Source: Streptomyces sp. NBC_01429 (GTDB lineage Bacteria; Actinomycetota; Actinomycetes; Streptomycetales; Streptomycetaceae). Taken from it: 64,000 nt of DNA. Below the pieces are notes generated by a model. It had not been told where the DNA came from. It did not search any database and worked only from the letters and a program-made list of their open reading frames with translations. The position numbers were made by a program, and so were the translations under genes. Of the stretch, positions 53,665 through 63,978 are shown piece by piece. The stretch lies in NCBI RefSeq assembly GCF_036231945.1, contig NZ_CP109599.1, positions 3,380,501 to 3,444,500 on the forward strand, written 5' to 3'. Each line of letters begins with the position of its first letter. Position 1 is the stretch's first letter.

Positions 53665-53967
53665 GCCTAACTCCCCTATTACTGGCCCTTGCACGGGGCC
53701 ACACTTCGCGCCGGAACGCGTCGACCGCGGCTGAATGTATCTGCCCAACTGCCCTCTGCAACAGGGCAATCGGCGGGGAAATCTGGGCATGGCCGAACTC
53801 GCATAGCGTTGAATTCGCTGCGATCCAGGGCAAGTCGGGCCGGGCAAAGCGCACCTATCACGCAAAGGCCACCTGGAGTTCGGCCCCATGTTGTCGCGTT
53901 CTCGCGTGCGCCGATTCCGATCGGCGGGGGGCCCTTCCCTCACTCTATCCTGCTCAACCATGCAGAA

Positions 53968-54000
53968 TGGCCCCCTCCGCTTCTCGTGCGGAGAGGGCCA
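53968..54000. terminator. Terminator after the MoaD-like gene
   Basis: 13-base stem with one mismatch (53968-53980 with 53988-54000) and loop TTCTCGT, downstream of the thrC - MoaD gene pair on the - strand. Confidence 0.6.
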
Positions 54001-54047
54001 TGCCGGTTACGGGGAGTACGCGTCGCGCACGGCGTGCGTACGGAGGG

Positions 54048-54323
54048 TCAGCCTCCCGCGACGGCCGGGATGATCGAGATGCCGGCGCCCGCGGGGGTCG
54101 CGGTCTCCAGGCCCTGCTCGAAACGGACGTCGTCGTCGTTCACGTACACGTTCACGAAGCGGCGCAGCTTGCCCTGGTCGTCCAGGACGCGGGCGGCGAT
54201 GCCCGGGTGGCTGCTCTCCAGGGACTGGATGACCTCGGAGAGGGTGGCGCCCTCCGCCGGGACCTCGGCCTGTCCGCCGGTGTAGGTACGGAGGATGGTG
54301 GGGATGCGGACCTTGACGCTCAT
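54048..54323 (-). CDS. MoaD/ThiS-family sulfur carrier (CysO-like)
   Basis: 91 residues. Ubiquitin-like fold: IPTILRTYTGG, VIQSLESSHPGIAARVLDDQG and the FVNVYVNDDDVRF strand, ending in the C-terminal Gly-Gly that forms the thiocarboxylate. Relatives include MoaD, ThiS and the mycobacterial CysO that delivers sulfur to cysteine synthase. Beside thrC as in other actinomycetes; the partner enzymes are not in the window. Confidence 0.85.
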   Translation of the reverse strand: MSVKVRIPTILRTYTGGQAEVPAEGATLSEVIQSLESSHPGIAARVLDDQGKLRRFVNVYVNDDDVRFEQGLETATPAGAGISIIPAVAGG

Positions 54324-54397
54324 GACGGATGCCCAGCCTTTCTGCGGAAGTTTCGGAGTCGTGGGTCCCTGCGGGTCGCAGGTCCCGGGGCGTCGCG

Positions 54398-55687
54398 TCA
54401 GCCGACCGCGAGGCCCGCGTCGCGGAACGCGTCGAGGCTCGGGCGGATGGTCGCGGTGGGTCCGGTCGTCGGCGCCACGGCGTCGAGGGTCTTCAGCCCG
54501 TCGCCGGTGTTCAGGACGACGGTGGTGAGGGTCGGGTCGAGGAGCCCTGCCTCGATGAGCTTCTTCGTGACGCCCACGGTGACCCCGCCCGCCGTCTCGG
54601 CGAAGATCCCCTCGGTACGCGCCAGCAGCTTGATCGCGTCGACGATCTGCTCGTCGTTGACGTCCTCGACGGCGCCGCCGGTGCGGCGGGCGATGTCCAG
54701 GACGTACGGTCCGTCGGCCGGGTTGCCGATCGCCAGGGACTTGGCGATGGTGTCGGGCTTCTGCGGCCGTACGACGTCGTGGCCCGCCTTGAAGGCGGTG
54801 GAGACCGGCGAGCAGCCCTCGGCCTGGGCGCCGAAGATCTTGTACGGCCTGTCCTCGACCAGGCCCAGCTTGATCAGCTCCTGAAGACCCTTGTCGATCT
54901 TCGTGAGCTGAGATCCCGAGGCGATCGGGATGACGAGCTGGTCGGGCAGGCGCCAGCCGAGCTGCTCGCAGATCTCGTACGCGAGGGTCTTGGAGCCCTC
55001 GCCGTAGTACGGACGGAGGTTGACGTTGACGAAGCCCCAGCCCTCGCCGAGCGGGTCGCCGATCAGCTCGGAGCAGAAGCGGTTCACATCGTCGTAGTTG
55101 CCCTCGATGCCGACCAGGTCGCCGCCGTACACCGCGGCCATGACGACCTTGCCCTGCTCCAGGTCGTGCGGGATGAACACGCAGGAGCGGAAGCCGGCGC
55201 GGGCGGCGGCGGCGCCGACGGCGCCGGCGAGGTTGCCGGTGGAGGAGCAGGAGAGCGTGGTGAAGCCGAAGACGCGGGCGGCCTCGACGGCGATGGCGAC
55301 GACGCGGTCCTTGAAGGAGTGCGTCGGGTTGCCGGAGTCGTCCTTGACGTGCAGCGAGCCGGTGATGCCCAGCTCACGGGCGAGGTTGTCGGCCTTGACG
55401 AGCTTGGTGAAGCCGGGGTTGATGTTCGGCTTCGAGGCCACGTCGGCGGGGACGGGCAGCAGCGGCGCGTAACGCCAGATGTTGTCGGGTCCCTCGGCGA
55501 TGCGCTTCTTCAGCTCGTCGGGGCCGCCGCTCGGCAGGTCGTAGGCGACTTCGAGCGGCCCGAAACAGCTCGCACAGGCGAAAATGGGGCCGAGGTCGAA
55601 GCGCTCTCCGCATTCGCGGCACGAGAGTGCGGCGGCGGGTCCGAGGTCGACGGTGGTGCTGGTGCTCCGGACGGTCTGCACAGCCAT
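54398..55687 (-). CDS. thrC: Threonine synthase ThrC
   Basis: 429 residues from ATG 55687; an upstream in-frame ATG is possible. Converts O-phospho-L-homoserine to L-threonine with PLP. N-terminal zinc-ribbon-like CRECGERF and CASCFGPLE (Cys23, 26, 38, 41), PLP lysine in GNPTHSFKDR (Lys126), and phosphate-binding SSTGNLAGAVGA. Class II (plant/archaeal-like) type, as usual in Streptomyces. Followed by the sulfur-carrier gene. Confidence 0.93.
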   Translation of the reverse strand: MAVQTVRSTSTTVDLGPAAALSCRECGERFDLGPIFACASCFGPLEVAYDLPSGGPDELKKRIAEGPDNIWRYAPLLPVPADVASKPNINPGFTKLVKADNLARELGITGSLHVKDDSGNPTHSFKDRVVAIAVEAARVFGFTTLSCSSTGNLAGAVGAAAARAGFRSCVFIPHDLEQGKVVMAAVYGGDLVGIEGNYDDVNRFCSELIGDPLGEGWGFVNVNLRPYYGEGSKTLAYEICEQLGWRLPDQLVIPIASGSQLTKIDKGLQELIKLGLVEDRPYKIFGAQAEGCSPVSTAFKAGHDVVRPQKPDTIAKSLAIGNPADGPYVLDIARRTGGAVEDVNDEQIVDAIKLLARTEGIFAETAGGVTVGVTKKLIEAGLLDPTLTTVVLNTGDGLKTLDAVAPTTGPTATIRPSLDAFRDAGLAVG

Positions 55688-55867
55688 GATGGCGAGGCCC
55701 TTTCTCCTCATCTTCCTCGCGACGTACTTCGCCACAAGACGGAATTGGCACCTTCCCCACCGTGACCTCGCGGTCGGCGGGAGGGTTGCCGGGACTTCAA
55801 CGGGCCGTTCCCTCAGTCCCTCTGGATGAGCGCTATGGCGCCGGACCCGGGGCCCGGTGCGTTTGTG

Positions 55868-55902
55868 ACACCTGTTTCATCTGTTTCGGATGTATCAGGT
55901 GT
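55868..55902. promoter_or_regulatory. Inverted repeat in thrC/gpgS divergent region
   Basis: ACACCTG (55868-55874) and CAGGTGT (55896-55902) with an inner CATC/GATG pair, in a GTTTCA-rich stretch of the 349-base region between divergent thrC and gpgS. Possible operator or leader hairpin; nothing else in the gap is clear. Confidence 0.35.
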
Positions 55903-56036
55903 TTCACCTATTGACCCCGGCATGCGGTGGTCAGCGGTGTTGTTCAAGACTGTAACCGAAGGAGTGGACGGTTGAGATAGTCGTCCGCACCGCGAGATGG
56001 ATCACGTTTTATGGATCAGCGCAGGGAGTACCGAAC

Positions 56037-57047
56037 GTGCTGGAAGAGGTGGAACGCTGGCTGACCAGGCGTTCCTGGTCCGCCGCCGACCGTACGCTCG
56101 ACCAGTTGCTGGCGGCGAAAGCCGCCCGGGGCGCCACCGTGAGTGTGGTGCTTCCGGCACTGGACGAGGAGGAGACGGTCGGGGAGATCGTCTCCGTGAT
56201 CCGCCGCGAGCTGATGGTGGAGAACCGGCTGGTCGACGAGCTGGTGGTGATCGACTCCGGCTCCACCGACCGTACGTCCGAGGTGGCAGCCGCGGCCGGG
56301 GCGCGGGTGGTGCACCGGGACGCGATACTGCCGCGGCTGCCCGCCCTGCCCGGCAAGGGCGAGGTCCTGTGGCGGTCGCTGCTGGTGACGCGCGGAGACA
56401 TCGTGTGCTTCGTGGACGCGGATCTGCGGGATTTCTCGGCGGATTTCGTCTCCGGGATCGTCGGCCCGCTGCTGACCGAGCCCGATGTGCAGTTCGTGAA
56501 GGCGATGTACGACCGCCCGCTGGCGCTGCCCGCCGGGCAGGACGGGCAACTCGGCGGGCAGACCGGCGGCCAGACCGGCGCCCAGACCGGGGGCCAGGTC
56601 AGTCAGGGCGGCCGGGTGACGGAGCTGGTGGCGCGCCCGCTGCTCAACCTGCACTGGCCCCTGCTGGCCGGCTTCGTACAGCCGCTGGGCGGGGAGTACG
56701 CGGCGCGGCGCTCGCTGCTGGAGCGGCTGCCGTTCCCGGTGGGGTACGGGGTGGAGCTGGGGCTCCTGGTGGACGCGCTGCACACGGTGGGGCTCGACGC
56801 GCTGGCCCAGGTCGACGTCGGGGTACGGCGCCACCGCCACCAGGACGACCGGGCGCTGGGGCGGATGGCCGCCGCGATCTACCGTACGGCGCAGCTGCGG
56901 CTCTCCCGGGGCCATCTGGTGCGGCCGAGGCTGACGCAGTTCGAGCGGGGCTCGGACGGGTTCACGCCGCGCACGCACGCGGTGGACACGGAGGAGCGGC
57001 CGCCGGTGCGGGAGATCGCGGAGTACCCGGCCGGACGCGCGGCGTAA
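56037..57047 (+). CDS. gpgS: Glucosyl-3-phosphoglycerate synthase GpgS
   Basis: 336 residues from GTG 56037 with GGGAG upstream. GT81 enzyme making glucosyl-3-phosphoglycerate from NDP-glucose and 3-phosphoglycerate, first step of glucosylglycerate and methylglucose lipopolysaccharide synthesis. GT-A fold: VVLPALDEEETVGEIV, DSGSTDRT, the DxD motif FVDADLRDF (Asp127, Asp129), then GGEYAARRSLLERLPFPVGYGVELGLL. A Gln/Gly/Thr repeat (near 170-190) is inserted between the catalytic half and the C-terminal half, probably a surface loop. Lies upstream of otsA. Confidence 0.92.
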   Translation: MLEEVERWLTRRSWSAADRTLDQLLAAKAARGATVSVVLPALDEEETVGEIVSVIRRELMVENRLVDELVVIDSGSTDRTSEVAAAAGARVVHRDAILPRLPALPGKGEVLWRSLLVTRGDIVCFVDADLRDFSADFVSGIVGPLLTEPDVQFVKAMYDRPLALPAGQDGQLGGQTGGQTGAQTGGQVSQGGRVTELVARPLLNLHWPLLAGFVQPLGGEYAARRSLLERLPFPVGYGVELGLLVDALHTVGLDALAQVDVGVRRHRHQDDRALGRMAAAIYRTAQLRLSRGHLVRPRLTQFERGSDGFTPRTHAVDTEERPPVREIAEYPAGRAA

Positions 57048-57085
57048 CGGTAGATTTTCATATCTAATGTCTAGATTTTCGCTCC

Positions 57086-57304
57086 ATGAGCAGCGACCTC
57101 CTGACCCCGAACCTCTTCGCCCCGAACCTCTTGGACCCTCGCTTCATGGACCCGCGCTTCATGGACATGAAGCAGTGGGCGGTGAGCGCCCTGGCCCAGA
57201 CCGGGACCTCCGCCGAGCGGCTGTGGCTGCTGGGCGGAGTGGCGCTCGCGCTGACCGGAGCCGGGGTGGTGGCAGTGGCCGCCACGCGCGGCCGGCGCGA
57301 CTGA
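57086..57304 (+). CDS. Small single-pass membrane protein
   Basis: 72 residues from ATG 57086. Short repeats (PNLFAPNLLDPRFMDPRFMD) followed by one hydrophobic helix (WLLGGVALALTGAGVVAVAA) and a basic end; third-base GC is consistently high, supporting a real gene. TAGATT nine to fourteen bases before the ATG could be a -10 of a leaderless mRNA. No family recognised. Confidence 0.6.
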   Translation: MSSDLLTPNLFAPNLLDPRFMDPRFMDMKQWAVSALAQTGTSAERLWLLGGVALALTGAGVVAVAATRGRRD

Positions 57305-57403
57305 CCGACGAGCCGGCGAGGCAGCCGGGGGCGAGGGCCGGTGGCGTCAGTGCGCCACCGTCCGTACGTTTGAGCGTTTCCCGTACGGGCTAGGTTTCGG
57401 CAC

Positions 57404-58840
57404 ATGGTCTCCGAGCACCCCGCCCCGCCCGCCCGCGTCCTCGTCGCGTCCAACCGCGGCCCCGTCTCGTACACCCTGCGCGACGACGGCGCCCTGGTGG
57501 CCAAGAGGGGCGGCGGCGGGCTGGTGTCGGGGCTCTCGGCCATCGGCCCGGACACGGACGCGGTGTGGGTGTGCGCGGCGCTCGGCGAGGGCGACCGCGA
57601 GGCCGTGCGGCGGCTGGACGGCAGGCTCGACCCGGCGGACACCGGCGGGCAGCGCGTCCGCATGCTCGGCATCCCGCCCGAGGTGTACGCGGACGCGTAC
57701 AACGGCGTGGCGAACTCGACGCTCTGGTTCGTCCACCACCTGCTCTACCAGACCCCGCTGGAGCCGTCCTTCGGCCCGGAGTTCCGCGCCCAGTGGGCTT
57801 CGTACGAGGCGTACAACCGCGCCTTCGCCGAGGCCCTGGCCGACGAGGCCGCCGACGGCGCGGCCGTCCTCGTGCAGGACTACCACCTGGCGCTGGTCCC
57901 CGGAATGCTGCGCGCGCTGCGCCCCGACCTGTCGATCGGGCACTTCTCGCACACCCCGTGGGCGCCGGTCGACTACTTCCGGCTGCTCCCCGACGACATC
58001 GCGCGCCAGCTCCTGCGCGGCATCCTGGGCGCCGACCGCGCCGCCTTCCTGACCCGGCGCTGGGCCGACGCCTTCACCGCGTGCTGCGCGGAGCTGCTGG
58101 GCGGTACGGGCAAGACGCGCGTCGGCGTGCACGGGCTGGGCGCCGACGCCGACTTCCTGCGCGAGCGCGCGCACCGGCCGGACGTGGACGAGCGCATCGT
58201 GACCCTGCGCGGGCAGATCGGCAGCGCCCCGGACGGTACGGACCGGAAGACCATCGTCCGGGTCGACCGTACGGAGCTGTCGAAGAACATCGTCCGCGGC
58301 CTGCTCGCCTACCGGCAGCTCCTGACGGACCACCCCGAATGGCGCGAGCGCGTCGTCCATGTCGCCTTCGCCTACCCCTCCCGGCAGGACCTGGCGGTCT
58401 ACCGCGACTACACCGCCGAGGTGCGGCGGGTCGCCGACGGGATCAACGCCGAGTTCTCCACGGACGGCTGGACCCCGGTCGTGCTGCACGTCAAGGACGA
58501 CTTCGCCCGCTCCCTGGCCGCCTACCGGCTGGCCGACGTGGCGCTGGTCAACCCGATCCGCGACGGGATGAACCTGGTCGCGAAGGAGATCCCCGTCGTC
58601 TCCGAGCGCGGCTGCGCGCTGGTCCTCTCCCGGGAGGCGGGCGCCTACGAGGAGCTGGGCGAGGACGCGCTGGTGATCAACCCGTACGACATCAGCGCCA
58701 CTTCGGCCGCCCTCCACGAGGCGCTCTCCCTCCCGGACGGCGACCGCGCGGAACGCGGCAAGCGCCTGGCGGCCGCTGCGACCGCGCTGCCGCCGCAGCG
58801 CTGGTTCCTGGACCAGCTGGACGCGCTGCGCGACAGCTGA
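57404..58840 (+). CDS. otsA: Trehalose-6-phosphate synthase OtsA
   Basis: 478 residues from ATG 57404. GT20 glycosyltransferase joining NDP-glucose to glucose-6-phosphate. Conserved segments: ASNRGPVSY at the N-terminus, QDYHLALVPGML, GHFSHTPWAP and the sugar-nucleotide site NPIRDGMNLVAKE, then SREAGAYEELG. Convergent with otsB, sharing a terminator. With gpgS upstream the block supplies trehalose and glucosylglycerate-type solutes. Confidence 0.94.
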   Translation: MVSEHPAPPARVLVASNRGPVSYTLRDDGALVAKRGGGGLVSGLSAIGPDTDAVWVCAALGEGDREAVRRLDGRLDPADTGGQRVRMLGIPPEVYADAYNGVANSTLWFVHHLLYQTPLEPSFGPEFRAQWASYEAYNRAFAEALADEAADGAAVLVQDYHLALVPGMLRALRPDLSIGHFSHTPWAPVDYFRLLPDDIARQLLRGILGADRAAFLTRRWADAFTACCAELLGGTGKTRVGVHGLGADADFLRERAHRPDVDERIVTLRGQIGSAPDGTDRKTIVRVDRTELSKNIVRGLLAYRQLLTDHPEWRERVVHVAFAYPSRQDLAVYRDYTAEVRRVADGINAEFSTDGWTPVVLHVKDDFARSLAAYRLADVALVNPIRDGMNLVAKEIPVVSERGCALVLSREAGAYEELGEDALVINPYDISATSAALHEALSLPDGDRAERGKRLAAAATALPPQRWFLDQLDALRDS

Positions 58841-58858
58841 CCGTACGCGCGCACCGGC

Positions 58859-58888
58859 AGGTGTCGGCCGTAGGTACGGCCGACACCT
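58859..58888. terminator. Terminator between otsA and otsB
   Basis: Perfect 14-base inverted repeat (58859-58872 and 58875-58888) between convergent genes. Confidence 0.8.
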
Positions 58889-58898
58889 ACGGCCCGCG

Positions 58899-59744
58899 TC
58901 AGGCGGTCGCCTCGGCGACGGCAGCCAGGAAGTCCGCGACCGCCGCCGGGCCCGGGAGCACGAGGTCGGCGCGTTCGGCCAGTTCGGGCACTTCGCGGCC
59001 GCTGCACACCAGCAGACCGGGGTGGCCGTCGGAGCGCAGTTTCTCCACGGCCGCGTAGGCCGGGAGGTCGCCCAGGTCGTCGCCCGCGTAGAGGACGGTC
59101 TCGGCGCCGACCTCGCGTACGTACTCCAGCAGGGCGACGCCCTTGTCCATGCCGGGCGGGCGCAGTTCCAGGACCATGCGGCCGGGTTCGACGATGAGGC
59201 CGTGGCGCGCGGCCAGTTCGTTCAGGGGGTCGCGCAGGGCCTCGAAGGCGGCCGTGGGGTCGGTGGCGCGGCGGGTGTGGACGGCGACGGCCTGGCCCTT
59301 CTCCTCGATCCAGGTGCCGTGCCAGGCACCGAACCGGTCCAGGAAGCCGGGGAGTTCGGCGCGGACCGCAGCGACGCCCTCGTGCGGGGCGGGGGCGTGG
59401 ACCGTGCCGGAGACCGCGTCCCAGCGCTCGGCGCCGTAGTGGCCGAGGACCACGAGATGGTCCAGGCCCGGCACTCCGGCGAAGCCGCCGTACCGCACCG
59501 CGACCCCGGCCGGGCGGCCGGTGACGACGGCGACCGAGGCGACGCGCGGCGCGAGGGCGGCCAGGGCGGGGACGGCGCGCGGATGGGCGCGGGCCTGTTC
59601 GGGGTCGGGGACGATATCGGCGAGGGTGCCGTCGAAGTCGAGGGCGACGACGGCTTTCCCTGGCCGGGCGAGAAGCGCGGCCAGGCCGTCGGCGCCGGCG
59701 GGGGTCGTCGGATCCGGCAGGAGGGGGTGCGGATGGCTGCCCAT
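58899..59744 (-). CDS. otsB: Trehalose-6-phosphate phosphatase OtsB
   Basis: 281 residues from ATG 59744. HAD-fold phosphatase: ALDFDGTLADI (Asp36, Asp38), VVTGRP, LGHYGAERWD, MDKGVALLEYV and YAGDDLGDLPAY. Completes trehalose synthesis by dephosphorylating trehalose-6-phosphate. Convergent with otsA rather than cotranscribed. Confidence 0.94.
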   Translation of the reverse strand: MGSHPHPLLPDPTTPAGADGLAALLARPGKAVVALDFDGTLADIVPDPEQARAHPRAVPALAALAPRVASVAVVTGRPAGVAVRYGGFAGVPGLDHLVVLGHYGAERWDAVSGTVHAPAPHEGVAAVRAELPGFLDRFGAWHGTWIEEKGQAVAVHTRRATDPTAAFEALRDPLNELAARHGLIVEPGRMVLELRPPGMDKGVALLEYVREVGAETVLYAGDDLGDLPAYAAVEKLRSDGHPGLLVCSGREVPELAERADLVLPGPAAVADFLAAVAEATA

Positions 59745-59851
59745 GACCCGAGCCTATCCGCGCCCATCAGCACTTTCAGCGTTTTCGGCCGGTCCGGTGG
59801 CAGAGCGGCGGGAGAGGTGGAGAGGTGGAGGCCAGGGGATGCTCGTCCCGT

Positions 59852-60166
59852 CTACCGGCGCTCGCGCCTCGCGTCGCGCACCCGGCGCAGCCTGTTCACC
59901 GTCACCGGGTCGTGCTCGGCGGCGCGCGGGTCGTCCAGCAGCGCGCCGAGCAGTTGGTAGTAGCGGGTCGGGGACAGCCCGAGCCGCTCCCTGATCGCCC
60001 GCTCCTTGGCACCGGGACCGGGCCAGCCGCGCCGCTCGACGGCGAGAACGGCGCGGTCGCGGTCGGAGAGCCCGGAGAGCCGCGCGGCCTCCGCGGGCTC
60101 TGCGGCCTCCCCGGGCTCCCCGGGGCTCTCCGGCTCCGGCGTATCAGGGGTTTCGGCGACGGTCAT
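59852..60166 (-). CDS. DUF3263 protein
   Basis: 104 residues. After an acidic, Pro-rich 25-residue start comes the DUF3263 helix-turn-helix-like domain: LSDRDRAVLAVERRGWPGPGAKERAIRERLGLSPTRYYQLLGALLDD, found in almost all actinomycetes. Possibly DNA-binding; role unknown. Sits between otsB and the sugar-binding protein, as in S. coelicolor. Confidence 0.9.
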   Translation of the reverse strand: MTVAETPDTPEPESPGEPGEAAEPAEAARLSGLSDRDRAVLAVERRGWPGPGAKERAIRERLGLSPTRYYQLLGALLDDPRAAEHDPVTVNRLRRVRDARRERR

Positions 60167-60178
60167 ATGACCTACACG

Positions 60179-61447
60179 CTACTCGGCCGCCTCGGCGGCG
60201 GACGCGTCGCGCGCGATCTGCCCGAGGACATTGGACGGGCTCGCGCCCTGCTCGACCGCCTTGCCGATGTTCTTCTTCAGGCTGTCGCTCACCGTGCCCC
60301 AGGAGTTCTTGCCGTACGGAAGCAGCTCCGACGTCGGCAGCGCCTCCAGGAATTTGCGCAGGTCGGCATGGGAGTCGTCCGCCACCATGGTTTCGTTCGC
60401 GCTGTAGGTGACGGGCAGCAGATCGTACTGGCCCGCGAAGTTCAGGACGTTCTTGTCCTCGTACGCGTAATCCAGGAAGCGGCCGACCTCGCGGCGGTGG
60501 TTGTTCTGCTTGAAGGCCATCATCCAGTCGGCGACGCCCATGGTCGACTTGGCCTTGCCGTCGATACCGGGCAGCGGCACCATGCCGACCTTGATGCCGC
60601 TCTTCTTGGCGTCCTGCATCAGCGTGGGGTGGCCGTTGAGCATGCCGACCTGGCCGCTGGTGAACGCCTTGAAGGCGGTGGCGCGGTCCAGTTCCGCGGG
60701 GGCGACCGGGCCGGTCAGCCCGGCGCCCACCAGGTCCTTCTGGAGCCACTGGAAGGTCTCGATGTTCTGCTGCGAGTCGATGTTGTACGAGCCGTCGGCC
60801 GTGTCCGTGTAGCCGCCCCCACCGCTCAGCAGCCACATCAGGGTCTCGCCCTGCGCCTCCTCCGAGCCGAGCGGCACCGCGATCGGCGTCGTCACGCCCT
60901 TCTCCTTGAGCGCCTCGGCGTCGGACTTGATGTCCGCCCAGGTCTTCGGGGCGCTGATACCGGCCTCGGTGAAGAGGTCCTGGTTGTAGAAGAGCAGCCG
61001 GGTGGAGGCGACGAACGGCAGTCCGTACTGGACGCGGTGCACCTTGCCGGCCTCGGAGAGCTGGGTGAGGAAGTTCGCCTGGGTGGGGACGGAGAGCAGT
61101 TCGTCGGCGGTGTAGAGCTTGTCCTGCCTGGCGTAGTGGGAGTACGAGCCGATCTGCGCGATGTCCGGCGCCTTGCCGCCCTCGACCATCTCGGCGACAT
61201 CCGCGTCGATGGTCTTCCAGGGGCGGATATTGACATCGATCTTGATACCGGGGTTCTTGGTCTCGAACTCCGAGGCCAGCGCTTTCCAGTACTTCTCCGA
61301 ACTGGTCTGCGCGTTGGTGCCGTAATCCGCCGCCACGAGTTTGAGGGTGACGTCTCCGGCCCCTCCCGTACCGCCGCAACCGGCCAGCGCCATGGTCATG
61401 CCCAGTGCGGCTATCGCCGCGGTCATTCCGGAGTAGCGCTGTCGCAC
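60179..61447 (-). CDS. Sugar-binding ABC lipoprotein
   Basis: 422 residues from GTG 61447; an ATG seven codons later is the alternative. Lipoprotein signal peptide with lipobox LAGC (lipidated Cys24), then a family 1 extracellular solute-binding protein: YWKALASEFETKNPGIKIDV, VPSTRLLFYNQD-like VASTRLLFYNQD, TWADIKSDAEAL. No permease genes adjoin it. Divergent from nagK-nagA, and a degenerate GGTCTA element (61580-61593) lies upstream, so it probably binds GlcNAc, chitobiose or related sugars (inference). Confidence 0.87.
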   Translation of the reverse strand: MRQRYSGMTAAIAALGMTMALAGCGGTGGAGDVTLKLVAADYGTNAQTSSEKYWKALASEFETKNPGIKIDVNIRPWKTIDADVAEMVEGGKAPDIAQIGSYSHYARQDKLYTADELLSVPTQANFLTQLSEAGKVHRVQYGLPFVASTRLLFYNQDLFTEAGISAPKTWADIKSDAEALKEKGVTTPIAVPLGSEEAQGETLMWLLSGGGGYTDTADGSYNIDSQQNIETFQWLQKDLVGAGLTGPVAPAELDRATAFKAFTSGQVGMLNGHPTLMQDAKKSGIKVGMVPLPGIDGKAKSTMGVADWMMAFKQNNHRREVGRFLDYAYEDKNVLNFAGQYDLLPVTYSANETMVADDSHADLRKFLEALPTSELLPYGKNSWGTVSDSLKKNIGKAVEQGASPSNVLGQIARDASAAEAAE

Positions 61448-61692
61448 AGCTGTGTTCCCGCCCTTTTGGTTCTCGCGTCTCGATACGCACGTACGTGGGG
61501 CACGCGCGTCGTGCTCAACCGAACCGGCCGAGGTGACGCAATGTGATGAGGCACATGATTTTCTCCTATCAGATGGTTTGAGGTCTACCCAAGGGTGGTT
61601 TCGCTTCGGCAACACCTGTCCCAGAGGCAACTCGGCCGCGCGGGGCCGCGCCTGACCGGCGACCGGGTGAAAAGCAGTGATCTCCGCCGGGC

Positions 61693-61708
61693 AGTGGACT
61701 AGACCTTT
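61693..61708. promoter_or_regulatory. DasR-like (dre) site upstream of nagK-nagA
   Basis: AGTGGACTAGACCTTT matches 13 of 16 positions of AGTGGTCTAGACCAGT, the reverse complement of the DasR element. It lies 28 bases before the nagK GTG; nagKA control by DasR is established in S. coelicolor. It sits in the 288-base divergent region with the sugar-binding protein gene. Confidence 0.78.
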
Positions 61709-61735
61709 TATGGTTCTACGCGCGAGACTGTTCCC

Positions 61736-62823
<1,088 letters not shown>

Positions 62824-62824
<1 letters not shown>

Positions 62825-63978
62825 TGGCCGCACGCGCCGAAAGCACCGTTCTCACCGGCGCCCGCGTGGTGCTCCCCACCGGGACCGTGGACGGCGGCCG
62901 GGTCATCGTGGCGGGCGGCCGGATCGCCGGCGCCGCCCCGGACGACGCCGTCAGGATCGATCTGACGGGCCACTGGCTCGTCCCCGGCTTCGTGGACCTG
63001 CACAACCACGGCGGAGGCGGTGCCTCGTTCACCTCCGGCTCGGTGGACGACGTGCTCCACGGCATCCGTACGCACCGCGCGCACGGCACCACCACCCTCG
63101 TCGCCTCGGCGGTCACCGGCGAGATGGACTTCCTGGCCCAGCGCGCCGGGATCCTCTCCGAACTCGTCGAGCAGGGCGATCTGGCCGGGATCCACTTCGA
63201 GGGCCCGTTCATCTCCCCCTGCCGCAAGGGCGCGCACAGCGAGGCCCTGCTGCGCGACCCCGACCCGGCCGAGGTGCGCAAGCTGGTCGACGCGGCGCGC
63301 GGTACGGCCAGGATGATGACGCTCGCCACCGAACTGCCCGGCGGCATCGACTCCGTACGGCTGCTGGTGGAGCACGGCGTGATCGCCGCGATCGGCCATA
63401 CGGACGCGACGTACGAGCAGACCGTCGAGGCCATCGACGCCGGTGCGAGCGTCGCGACGCACCTGTTCAACGCGATGCCCCCGCTCGGCCACCGGACGCC
63501 GGGACCGATCGCCGCGCTGCTGGAGGACGACCGGGTCACCGTCGAGCTGATCAACGACGGTACGCATCTGCACCCCGCCGCCCTGGAACTCGCCTTCCAC
63601 CGCGCGGGCGCCGACCGCGTCGCCTTCATCACCGACGCGATGGACGCGGCGGGGTTCGGCGACGGCCGCTACCAACTCGGCCCGCTCGCCGTGGACGTCA
63701 AGGACGGGGTGGCGCGGCTGACGGAGGGCGGCTCGATCGCCGGGTCCACCCTCACCCTGGACACCGCCTTCCGGCGCGCCGCCACCGTGGACCGCCTCCC
63801 GGTGGAGGACATCGTCCGCGCCATCTCCGCCAACCCGGCGAAGCTGCTGGGCGTGTACGACCGTGTCGGCTCCCTGGAGCCGGGCAAGGACGCGGACGCG
63901 GTGGTGCTCGACGCGGACTTCGGGCTCAAGGGCGTGCTGCACAAGGGTGATTGGGTGCTGGACCCGCGCGTGGGGTGA
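62824..63978 (+). CDS. nagA: N-acetylglucosamine-6-phosphate deacetylase NagA
   Basis: 384 residues from ATG 62824 with GGAGG upstream. Amidohydrolase that deacetylates GlcNAc-6-P. Metal-site HNH (His60, His62) in PGFVDLHNHGGGG, FEGPFISPCRKGAH, GHTDATYEQ, HLFNAMPPLGHRTPG and the catalytic Asp in VAFITDAMDAAG. It receives GlcNAc-6-P from NagK and from MurQ, linking it to the mur genes in this window. The last 22 bases of the window show no further gene. Confidence 0.95.
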